DNA of 12,311 nt. It comes from DRTC01 sp964521025 (GTDB lineage: Bacteria > Cloacimonadota > Cloacimonadia > Cloacimonadales > TCS61). The notes under the pieces were generated by a model that worked only from the letters and a program-made list of their open reading frames with translations, had not been told where the DNA came from and searched no databases. The stretch lies in NCBI GenBank assembly GCA_964521025.1, contig CAZFPK010000081.1:1-12311 (forward strand), read 5' to 3'. Made by a program: the position numbers and the translations under genes. Shown one piece after another: positions 5,659-11,800 of this stretch. How positions within the stretch are numbered: position 1 is the first letter of the stretch; each line of letters opens with the position of its first letter.

Positions 5659-6376
5659 CTTTCAAGATCGCTTTGAAACTTCCGAAAATGATCTTGCTCT
5701 GCAACCGGACAGGAATTTTATATTCATCAGCAGTCAACCAGATAAAGATCTTCGCAGTTTGCTTGAAGATCGCTTCTCCTTCCAGAACAGGTTCCACGAC
5801 AAAACACTCTTTCTTCCCGAAAATAGTTTTGATCTTTTCTCTCCGGTGAACTATTACATCTGCCGGATAATTGAATCCATCCGCAGTGACATTGATCGTA
5901 ATTCTGTCTCCGACTTTCAAATCCTGCATTCTGAACCAATAGAAAGCACTTAAAATATCCTGCGTATTTTCCGGGATATCCATTTTCTTTTCTATGAATT
6001 TATTCTGCTTGCGAGCATATTTCAAATAATAACTTAAATTCTGTTCAGGGTAATAAAGATGAATTCTACGCTGCCTGTATGAACCTTCCCGCAGATTTTT
6101 CTCAAACCTGTATGAAACCAGTTTTTCTTTATGCCAGTAAGATTCGATCTTATCTCTAACTTTATAGATCTTGTCGAAAAATGAATTTGTTTTTGCCAGG
6201 GATTCAATGTAAAAGCAATCGATCGTGTCCTTATATGTTCTTTCATCCATTTCGAGAGTTGCTTCTCCGGCAGTGATCAATCCGTATTTGATCTTAAAAG
6301 TTAATTTTTCTCCGATTTGGAAAGCAAAAATTTTTAGAGAAAATAGTAGAATTCCGAAAATCAATATTTTTTTCAA
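5627..6376 (-). CDS. DUF3108 exported protein
   Basis: This 249-residue protein matches DUF3108: the mature start FQIGEKLTFKIKYGLITAGEATLEM is the family hallmark. Later blocks are the IYKVRDKIESYW region, DILSAFYWFRMQDLKVGD, and LTADEYKIPVRLQSKIIFGSF near the C-terminus. An N-terminal hydrophobic segment (KKILIFGILLFSLKIFAF) is a signal peptide, so it should be periplasmic or surface-associated, with a predicted beta-rich fold. The family has no settled biochemical function. The start codon is TTG, preceded by AAGGA with good spacing, and the 142-residue gene upstream ends 84 bp away. The 3' end overlaps queA by 32 bp across a run of eight A residues. Confidence 0.85.
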   Translation of the reverse strand: MKKILIFGILLFSLKIFAFQIGEKLTFKIKYGLITAGEATLEMDERTYKDTIDCFYIESLAKTNSFFDKIYKVRDKIESYWHKEKLVSYRFEKNLREGSYRQRRIHLYYPEQNLSYYLKYARKQNKFIEKKMDIPENTQDILSAFYWFRMQDLKVGDRITINVTADGFNYPADVIVHRREKIKTIFGKKECFVVEPVLEGEAIFKQTAKIFIWLTADEYKIPVRLQSKIIFGSFKAILKDAENVPLKKK

Positions 6377-6460
6377 TTTTCTTCCTTGTTAACCTGAAAA
6401 TCTTTATAAAGTTTCTTCTTTTCGATAGACCTTTTCGACAGGTTTCGAATTGTCGGAATG

Positions 6461-6889
6461 TTAAAATCCCTTCTTTCTTTTGTCAGTCAGAATATATGGT
6501 TCGACCAGGTTTAGATATCCCTGTCTTCCTCCTCTTTTATTCCATTTTTCCACAGATTTTTTAATGTATTTTAACATTCTGATAATTTCCCCGATTTTTT
6601 GCACTTCAACTTTAGGTAACAACCATTCACAAGAACCTGGTTTTTGTTTTTCTTCGCTCAACATCCAATCACAAACGATCGTTAAAAGTCTATGTATTTT
6701 CAATGCTCCGTTCTGTAAATGATTCGATTTTGGTTCTCTATCGATCTGCTTTGCTCGATAATCGGAAATAATAACTTCCAGAGCATTCAGAACATCATAA
6801 TCGGAAATATCCCTATCCCGGCGATAACAGTCGATGATCGCGGCTTCGATATTAAAAAGTTGGCTTTGAAATTTTTCGTGGTAAAGCAT
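6461..6889 (-). CDS. Small, mostly helical cytoplasmic protein of unknown function
   Basis: I do not recognise this 142-residue protein with confidence. It has no signal peptide or membrane segment. The N-terminal half reads as amphipathic helices (FNIEAAIIDCYRRDRDISDY, then DVLNALEVIISDYRAK). The middle has a tryptophan-containing helix (LTIVCDWMLSE), and the C-terminal part is a basic helix (EIIRMLKYIKKSVEKWNKRG) leading to GYLNLVEPYI. Such composition suggests a small regulatory or adaptor protein, but no function should be assumed. A decent ribosome binding site (AAGGTG) precedes the ATG. It lies between the SDR gene, from which a large hairpin at 6981-7029 separates it, and the DUF3108-queA pair, all on the same strand. 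Confidence 0.7.
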   Translation of the reverse strand: MLYHEKFQSQLFNIEAAIIDCYRRDRDISDYDVLNALEVIISDYRAKQIDREPKSNHLQNGALKIHRLLTIVCDWMLSEEKQKPGSCEWLLPKVEVQKIGEIIRMLKYIKKSVEKWNKRGGRQGYLNLVEPYILTDKRKKGF

Positions 6890-6980
6890 TTAACACCTTC
6901 ATTATTTTTTTCTTTCCTATCGGAATTTTATTTATCAACTTCCTTGTTTTCAAATGTTTTAAATTTCACAATTATCGCAG

Positions 6981-7029
6981 TTTTCTAAACTTCACATCCG
7001 GCAAATGCCGGATTGGTAAGTTTAGAAAA
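6981..7029. repeat. Two-tier hairpin repeat downstream of the SDR gene
   Basis: Outer arms TTTTCTAAACTT (6981-6992) and AAGTTTAGAAAA (7018-7029) are a perfect 12-bp inverted repeat. Inside, ATCCGGCA (6996-7003) and TGCCGGAT (7006-7013) form a perfect 8-bp stem with a 2-base loop. A small asymmetric bulge (CAC against TGGT) separates the two stems. It begins 2 bp after the SDR stop codon on the minus strand. No T-run follows, so it is more like a dispersed repeat or mRNA 3'-end stabiliser than a classical terminator. Confidence 0.75.
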
Positions 7030-7031
7030 TC

Positions 7032-7784
7032 CTACAATTTTCCGCCGGTAACAAAAAACTCTTCACCCGTTATATAAGAATTTTCTTCGGAAAGCAGGAA
7101 TTTACAGAGTCCGAAAATATCCTCGAAAGATGCGCATCTTTTTAAAGGAATTTCGCGGATTTTCTCTGAATAATATTGTTCCCGGAATTTGCGGTAACTC
7201 TCGGAAAAATGGCTGTCATCGATCTTTATCGGTCCCGGAGAAACTGTGTTGATGATGATATTGTTTCCAGCTTCTTCGGAAGCAAGAGTGCGGGAAATGT
7301 TGGCGATTCCCGCTTTGGAAGCAGAATAAGCCGAACCTTTCGGCAGACCGATGCGAGTTACATTCGAGCCGAACAGGACTATCTTGCCGTAATCATTTTC
7401 TTTGAAATACGGCAGCACACTCTTGAGAATATTGAATGTTCCCACCAGGTTTGTATTTATGATCTTTTTCCAGAGTTCGGGATCGGATTGTACCAAAGGC
7501 TGGAAATCATAGCTGTGGATCGTTGCCGTATGAACCAATCTATCCGGCTGCCAATTTGTCTCTTCGATTATTTGAGATAAATCCTGTTCCAATTTGATCA
7601 GATTTTGGATATCTGTTTGCACGATTCTTATTTTTTTTGGAAAATCCTTCTTTAATTCGCCGATCCGATGTTCATTTTTATGGATTATCAAGATCAGGTT
7701 TTCATCCAATTTTAAATATTGTTGAGCAAAATAAGAGCCGACATTGCCATTTGCTCCGGTGATGATGATTGCTTTATCTTTCAT
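7032..7784 (-). CDS. Short-chain dehydrogenase/reductase (SDR), FabG-like
   Basis: This 250-residue classical SDR starts at the ATG at 7784, where GAG lies upstream and the Rossmann strand begins at once (MKDKAIIITGANGNVG). An upstream in-frame start would add 12 residues and run into the repeat at 7799. The cofactor glycine motif TGANGNVG is at 9-16. The catalytic tetrad Asn112, Ser140, Tyr153 and Lys157 is complete (INTNLVG, FGSNV, AYSASK), and SPGPI follows at 182-186. The protein is an NAD(P)H-dependent oxidoreductase; substrate cannot be told, although a C-terminal GEEFFVTGGKL matches 3-oxoacyl-ACP reductase-like members. It follows coaBC on the same strand, separated by an inverted-repeat element of about 200 bp. 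Confidence 0.92.
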   Translation of the reverse strand: MKDKAIIITGANGNVGSYFAQQYLKLDENLILIIHKNEHRIGELKKDFPKKIRIVQTDIQNLIKLEQDLSQIIEETNWQPDRLVHTATIHSYDFQPLVQSDPELWKKIINTNLVGTFNILKSVLPYFKENDYGKIVLFGSNVTRIGLPKGSAYSASKAGIANISRTLASEEAGNNIIINTVSPGPIKIDDSHFSESYRKFREQYYSEKIREIPLKRCASFEDIFGLCKFLLSEENSYITGEEFFVTGGKL

Positions 7785-7798
7785 TTTTTTCTCTTTTA

Positions 7799-7999
7799 AA
7801 CAGCGAACAATTACAATCAAAAACGAACAGAATTATGATTTTGTCGTTCCTCCCGAAAATTTTTAGGATTCATGCTGTTCTTTTGAGGAATCTTCGAATA
7901 TCATCTGTTGGAGATTGTTCATTTTATACCGCTAGAAAATCCTCGCATAAAAAATAATCTATTTTTTTAGTTCGTTTTTGTTCGCAATTGTTCGCTGTT
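7799..7999. repeat. Element with 30-bp terminal inverted repeats between coaBC and the SDR gene
   Basis: The arms 7799-7828 and 7970-7999 are inverted copies matching at 27 of 30 positions, with 141 bp between them. On the coding strand the right arm supplies the last ten codons of coaBC (NSEQLRTKTN), and the TAA stop follows at once. The left arm, read on the opposite strand, would encode NSEQLQSKTN. The spacer contains TGAGGAATCTTCGA, resembling part of a REP-like repeat, and no gene. The layout suggests a MITE-like insertion that replaced the native coaBC end, or an inverted duplication. Confidence 0.7.
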
Positions 8000-9157
8000 A
8001 TTTCTTATCAAATCCAAAATTTTATGAGCTGCGAAAAACTTATCACCTTCGATCTTTTCTTTGCTGTTTTGCCCGATAAAGTAAACGCTTGTTTCGTCCT
8101 TTCCGGCAACTTTCAAATCATTGGCAACAATGAAATCGAGATTTTTCTCAACCAATTTTTTAAGGGCATTTTCGATAACATTTTCCGATTCTGCCGCAAA
8201 ACCGACCAGGATTTGGTTTTCGATCTTCATTTTTCCAAGTTTTGATAAAATATCTTTTGTCCTTTTCAAATCGAGTTTAAGATTTTCTCCTTTTTTGATT
8301 TTCTGTGCAGCAGGATTTTGAGGAGTAAAATCGCTGACAGCCGCTGTTTTTATTATTATCTTATTTTTAGGAAATTCCCTGATCGCTGCCTGGAACATTT
8401 CTTCCGCATTTTTACAAAAAGTATTTTGCATGTAGAACGGAACTTGTTCCGTTAAATTTCCCGAGATCAACTGTACATCCGCACCTCGTATAAAAGCTGC
8501 ACGGATCAGAGCCAAACCCATTTTCCCGCTCGAAGAATTTGTAATAAATCTCATCGGATCGATATTCTCACGAGTTGCTCCGGCAGTTATTAGTATTTTC
8601 TCTCCAACTAAATCTCTTTTATAATGTAAATATGTTTTCACAAAATACACTATTTCAGAGGATTCGGGAAATCTACCTTTTCCTTCATATCCGCAGGCAA
8701 GTTTCCCGGAATCCGGTTCCATAAAAAAATAACCGAGATCGGATAGTTTCCTGATATTTTGCTGAACGATCGGATTTTCATACATGTGTACATTCATTGC
8801 CGGAACAAAAAGAACCGGAGAAGTTGTTGCCATGATCGTTGTGGAAAGCAGGTCGTCGGCAATCCCGGAAGCGGCTTTTCCAATAATGTTGGCAGTTGCC
8901 GGAGCGATTACCAAAATATCAGCCCAATCTGCCAGCGAAATGTGTTCGATATCCGTATCGAGATCGAACATTTCAGTGATGACCGGTTGATGAGTAATGG
9001 ACTTAAAAGTTATGGGAGAGACTAACTCACAGGCATTTTTCGTCATGATGGTCTTCACGACCGCACCTTGTTTTATTAATTTACTCGCAAGATCGACAGC
9101 TTTATAAACCGCGATCCCTCCGGTTATTCCAAGTAAAATGTTCTTATCTTTCAGCAT
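7967..9157 (-). CDS. coaBC: Bifunctional phosphopantothenoylcysteine decarboxylase / phosphopantothenate--cysteine ligase
   Basis: CoaBC makes 4'-phosphopantetheine in coenzyme A synthesis: the CoaB half ligates cysteine to phosphopantothenate with CTP, and the N-terminal FMN-dependent CoaC half decarboxylates the product. The 396-residue length is normal. CoaC (1-~185) shows GITGGIAVYKA, catalytic His72 in IEHISLADWAD, PAMN at 119-122 and catalytic Cys155 in KLACGYEGKGR. CoaB (~186-390) shows ILITAGATRENIDPMRFITN, SSSGKMG, the KIKKG loop at 286-290, VGFAAES and DFIVANDL. The ATG has a GGGAG ribosome binding site. The final ten residues (NSEQLRTKTN) are encoded by one arm of an inverted repeat, so the native C-terminus was probably altered, outside the catalytic region. 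It is divergent from the outer-membrane protein gene at 9287. Confidence 0.96.
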   Translation of the reverse strand: MLKDKNILLGITGGIAVYKAVDLASKLIKQGAVVKTIMTKNACELVSPITFKSITHQPVITEMFDLDTDIEHISLADWADILVIAPATANIIGKAASGIADDLLSTTIMATTSPVLFVPAMNVHMYENPIVQQNIRKLSDLGYFFMEPDSGKLACGYEGKGRFPESSEIVYFVKTYLHYKRDLVGEKILITAGATRENIDPMRFITNSSSGKMGLALIRAAFIRGADVQLISGNLTEQVPFYMQNTFCKNAEEMFQAAIREFPKNKIIIKTAAVSDFTPQNPAAQKIKKGENLKLDLKRTKDILSKLGKMKIENQILVGFAAESENVIENALKKLVEKNLDFIVANDLKVAGKDETSVYFIGQNSKEKIEGDKFFAAHKILDLIRNNSEQLRTKTN

Positions 9158-9229
9158 TTTTTACTCCCTGAAATTTATGGTTTCTACACTCCCGAAATAT
9201 GCCTGTTTTTGTAAAGAATTTTGTTTTTA

Positions 9230-9258
9230 TTGACAGAAAAATCACAAATTTAATTTGT
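9230..9258 (+). promoter_or_regulatory. Candidate promoter for the outer-membrane protein pair
   Basis: A perfect TTGACA lies at 9230-9235 within the 129-bp divergent gap between coaBC and the first outer-membrane protein gene. TAATTT at 9251 follows at a 15-bp spacing, and TAATTTG is also near the Bacteroidetes-type TAnnTTTG box. The -10 assignment is weak. Confidence 0.35.
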
Positions 9259-9286
9259 TCTAAACATAAAAGAAAAGGATGCAATT

Positions 9287-10384
9287 ATGGAAAAGAAAAT
9301 TTTAGGATTTATTTTTATTTCACTGATAATTTTTAACTTTTTACAATTAACAGGAGATAATCTGGAAGAAACTTTAGGAGAATTAGCCGAGGATGCTGCT
9401 ATTAGTTATGTTGATCCGGTTGTTTCTGCTTTTGGTTCAAATTTGAACGGCGGTTGGTTCCATCGCGTTCCGGAAGCAAAAAAAATCGGGTTTGATCTGG
9501 AGATTGGTTTAGTTGGCATGGCTACATTTTTTTCGGAAGCAAACAAGACTTTTCATACATCTGGACAGATCCAGTTCGATAGTACTGATGCCTGGAATAT
9601 GACCGATTTCATGGAAGGAACGGACGAAGAATGGCTGCGACCTTATGTCGTAGAAGGGATTATTGATCAGGAATTAACAGTGGATATTTATGGTCCAACA
9701 ATTGTCGGTTCAGCAGAGGATAGTCTGATGATCAAGATTCCAACGCAAGATATTGACTATGAGTATCCTTTAACCGGTGCGGATTCGACATATACTATCC
9801 AGGAAGATTTTATAAGTCCGGGGGTTGGAGGTTTGCTTAACGAAACTCCAATCCTGCCTTTAGCTGTTCCGCAGATCAGTATTGGCACTTTTTACGGGAC
9901 AAAAATGGTTTGCCGGTTTTTTTCTTTATCCGAAGTGAGTAAAGATTTGGGAGATCTGAAATATTTCGGGATTGGTTTTCAACACAATCCGGAAGTTTGG
10001 CTGCCCTATTCCATTCCCGTAAAAGTTGCTTTATCATATTACACTCAGAATTTGAAGATCGGTTCGGTTGTAAAAACAAGTGCTACGGCTTACGGCATCA
10101 ATGTCAGTCGAACTCACGGATTTAAAATGTTGAATATTACTCCTTATATGGGTCTGATGTTTGAAAGTTCAAAAATGGAATTTACTTATGATTATCTTCT
10201 GGAAGAGAATGTAGAAGGTGAAACTATTGAAGTTCCTTTGAGTGTAAAATTCGATATAGAAGGAGAGAATAAATTCCGGGCAATTCTCGGGATCAGTTTC
10301 CGGTTGGGAGTTGTGGATCTCAATTTCGATTATAATTTCGGGAAGTATAATTCCATTACGACGGGTTTGGGATTGACTTTTTAA
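9287..10384 (+). CDS. Predicted outer-membrane beta-barrel protein, DUF6588-like, copy 1
   Basis: This 365-residue exported protein starts with a signal peptide (KKILGFIFISLIIFNFLQLT). It has a conserved head (SYVDPVVSAFGSNLNGGWFH), an internal block ending LPLAVPQISIGTFYGT, and a C-terminal half of alternating amphipathic strands that closes GLGLTF with a terminal Phe, the outer-membrane barrel signature. The second protein at 10563 shares the head, the block IPLAIPQVNFGLPYG and the ending GFGLSF, so the two are paralogues. The match to the DUF6588 family is from recollection of its head motif and is moderately sure. Function is unknown; a surface or transport role is inference. The ribosome binding site AAAGGATG precedes the ATG, and residues ~100-165 form an acidic insertion absent or shorter in the other copy. 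Confidence 0.75.
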   Translation: MEKKILGFIFISLIIFNFLQLTGDNLEETLGELAEDAAISYVDPVVSAFGSNLNGGWFHRVPEAKKIGFDLEIGLVGMATFFSEANKTFHTSGQIQFDSTDAWNMTDFMEGTDEEWLRPYVVEGIIDQELTVDIYGPTIVGSAEDSLMIKIPTQDIDYEYPLTGADSTYTIQEDFISPGVGGLLNETPILPLAVPQISIGTFYGTKMVCRFFSLSEVSKDLGDLKYFGIGFQHNPEVWLPYSIPVKVALSYYTQNLKIGSVVKTSATAYGINVSRTHGFKMLNITPYMGLMFESSKMEFTYDYLLEENVEGETIEVPLSVKFDIEGENKFRAILGISFRLGVVDLNFDYNFGKYNSITTGLGLTF

Positions 10385-10401
10385 TTGTCTTTTCGTTAGT
10401 T

Positions 10402-10523
10402 TGTCATTCTGAGTTTTCTTCCTGCATTGTTTTCGAGGAATCTCCAGAGGAAAAAGAAAGGAATACATATGAAACTGTTGATTCTTCGTGAGAAAAACTT
10501 TGTGAGAAAACTCAGAATGTCAG
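10402..10523. repeat. REP-like inverted repeat between the two outer-membrane protein genes
   Basis: CATTCTGAGTTTTCT (10405-10419) is perfectly inverted at 10505-10519. A nested pair CGAGGAATC (10434-10442) and GATTCTTCG (10480-10488) is complementary at 8 of 9 positions. The vocabulary GTCATTCTGAG/GAGGAATC is that of a REP-type family common in many bacterial genomes (recollection). It starts 18 bp after the first gene's stop codon and precedes the AAAGGAG of the second. The outer stem could stabilise or attenuate a shared transcript. Confidence 0.7.
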
Positions 10524-10562
10524 ACAGAAAACAGAATTAAAAAAATAAAGGAGAGAAAAATC

Positions 10563-11543
10563 ATGAAAAAGATTAAAATCATAATGGTCTTTTTGATCAT
10601 CAACTTTATGTTTTTAAGTGCAGGAGAAACGATTCAGCAAAAACTGGAAAAATTCGGGGAAGAAAATGGAAAAGGTTATATCCAACCACTGGTAACAGCA
10701 TTCGGTTCCAACCTGAATTCCGGTTTATTCAATACTGCAAAAGTATTGAAACCTTACAGATTTGGGATGATGTTCAATGCTCAACTTTGTTTTTTTCCAA
10801 AAGAAGCCGAGACATTTTTGGCTAAACCACCGACAATTTATGTCCCCAATACTACTGTTCCGGTTTATAATGATGAGGTGATAGAAAGCGCTACAGTCTT
10901 TGGAGAAAAGGGAGGATCTTTTACTCTTAATGAGGAACTGGCAAATTATCCTGAGATTGATACAACTTTGTTTATTCTGGATTTACCTAATGGTGCTCAG
11001 AATAAAACAGAACTTCCTTTCATTCCTCTTGCTATTCCTCAAGTCAATTTCGGACTTCCTTACGGGAATGAAATTATGTTCAGGTATCTTCCTGCGATTG
11101 AATTAAATGAACAAATGGGAAGTTTGACCTTTTGGGGTCTTGGACTAAAACACAGTATCGATCAATACCTGCTGGGAGTAATCCCTCTCGATCTGGCTGC
11201 ACAAATCGCATTTCAACAATTCAAAATGGCAGATATTATGAAAGTTAATGCATTTGCATTTAACACTCAAATCAGTAAAAAACTGGCGATGTTCACTTTT
11301 TACGGTGGTCTGGGTTATGAAAGTACAACTTTAAATGCAAAATATGAAACTGAAGTCATGATAATAAATGACTCTAATGAAGTTGTCCCTGAAACTTTGA
11401 ACATAGATTTTAATATTGCCGGAGAAAATGACATTCGGGCAACGATCGGTTTTCGATATAGTATTCTCGTTTTGAAATTATTTGCCGATTATTCGATCTG
11501 TAAATATCCGGTTGCGAATTTCGGATTTGGTTTGTCATTCTAA
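10563..11543 (+). CDS. Predicted outer-membrane beta-barrel protein, DUF6588-like, copy 2
   Basis: This 326-residue protein has a signal peptide (KIKIIMVFLIINFMFLSAG), then the family head GYIQPLVTAFGSNLNSGLFN, the conserved mid block IPLAIPQVNFGLPYG and a strand-rich C-terminal half ending NFGFGLSF, the C-terminal Phe of an outer-membrane barrel. It parallels the protein at 9287 over its length, including a near-identical DFNIAGENDIRATIGFRYS versus DIEGENKFRAILGISFR segment, but it is 39 residues shorter, mostly in the variable insertion after the head. The ATG has an ideal AAAGGAG ribosome binding site. It is probably co-transcribed with copy 1 across the REP-like repeat, and an intrinsic terminator follows at 11560. 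The biochemical role is not known. Confidence 0.75.
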   Translation: MKKIKIIMVFLIINFMFLSAGETIQQKLEKFGEENGKGYIQPLVTAFGSNLNSGLFNTAKVLKPYRFGMMFNAQLCFFPKEAETFLAKPPTIYVPNTTVPVYNDEVIESATVFGEKGGSFTLNEELANYPEIDTTLFILDLPNGAQNKTELPFIPLAIPQVNFGLPYGNEIMFRYLPAIELNEQMGSLTFWGLGLKHSIDQYLLGVIPLDLAAQIAFQQFKMADIMKVNAFAFNTQISKKLAMFTFYGGLGYESTTLNAKYETEVMIINDSNEVVPETLNIDFNIAGENDIRATIGFRYSILVLKLFADYSICKYPVANFGFGLSF

Positions 11544-11559
11544 AAAATTGTTAACATTT

Positions 11560-11607
11560 CAAGGGTGCATATTCATTATAAAGAAGATGCTCCCTTGTTT
11601 TTTATTT
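11560..11607 (+). terminator. Intrinsic terminator of the outer-membrane protein operon
   Basis: CAAGGGTGCAT (11560-11570) pairs with ATGCTCCCTTG (11587-11597) at 10 of 11 positions, with a 16-base loop. The stem is followed by TTTTTTATTTT. It starts 16 bp after the stop codon of the second outer-membrane protein gene. Confidence 0.8.
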
Positions 11608-11617
11608 TAAGAAGTAA

Positions 11618-11701
11618 TTTTTATCTAATGATCGCGTAGTATTTAAAATTAGAAAACTGGATAAATTCGGAATTAATTCGGAAATTGTCGAACTAATTTA
11701 G
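11618..11701 (+). pseudogene. Possible gene remnant upstream of the AbiEi gene
   Basis: Between a TAA at 11615 and a TAG at 11699, 27 codons stay open and look protein-like, including FKIRKLDKFGINSEIVELI. There is no start codon or ribosome binding site. This may be the tail of a lost gene. It also may be chance, because 27 open codons in AT-rich DNA carry little weight. The rest of this intergenic region (11544-11800) holds a terminator, a small inverted repeat and a promoter candidate. Confidence 0.2.
11673..11696. promoter_or_regulatory. Inverted repeat upstream of the AbiEi gene, possible binding site
   Basis: TTAATTCG (11673-11680) and CGAACTAA (11689-11696) are complementary at 7 of 8 positions with an 8-bp spacer. 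AATTCGG also occurs twice in direct orientation here (from 11664). AbiEi antitoxins of known systems bind inverted repeats in their own promoter region. However, this site is about 105 bp upstream of the start, further than ideal, so the role is only suggested. Confidence 0.3.
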
Positions 11702-11746
11702 AGTAATGATTCAGAAAAGACACTTTTTGTTAATTAAAACAAAATC

Positions 11747-11752
11747 TTGACA
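11747..11752 (+). promoter_or_regulatory. TTGACA hexamer, candidate -35 of the AbiEi gene
   Basis: A perfect TTGACA lies 48 bp ahead of the AbiEi start codon. No convincing -10 hexamer sits 16-18 bp downstream; the nearest TA-rich segment, GAATAACAT at 11774-11782, is too far. The 9-mer ACCGGTAAG at 11757-11765 also occurs in the TetR operator at 3584-3599 when read on the minus strand. Confidence 0.35.
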
Positions 11753-11800
11753 AACAACCGGTAAGTTAGGAGAAGAATAACATACTGGAGGATTTGAAAA

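Noticed and set aside
6377..6460. Repeated TCGAAAAG-type motif and a weak CGACA/TGTCG inverted pair before the DUF3108 gene
   Set aside because: The arms are only 5 bp in AT-rich DNA and show no terminator or operator layout.
7785..7820. Longer start for the SDR gene at 7820
   Set aside because: The extension overlaps the arm of the inverted repeat and adds residues before the Rossmann strand; the ATG at 7784 gives the standard SDR start.
7769..7957. Plus-strand open frame carrying NSEQLQSKTNR
   Set aside because: The similarity to the CoaBC tail arises from the inverted repeat arm; there is no ribosome binding site or gene-like remainder.
1603..10523. CRISPR array
   Set aside because: The palindromic repeats are all different in sequence, single, and not regularly spaced.
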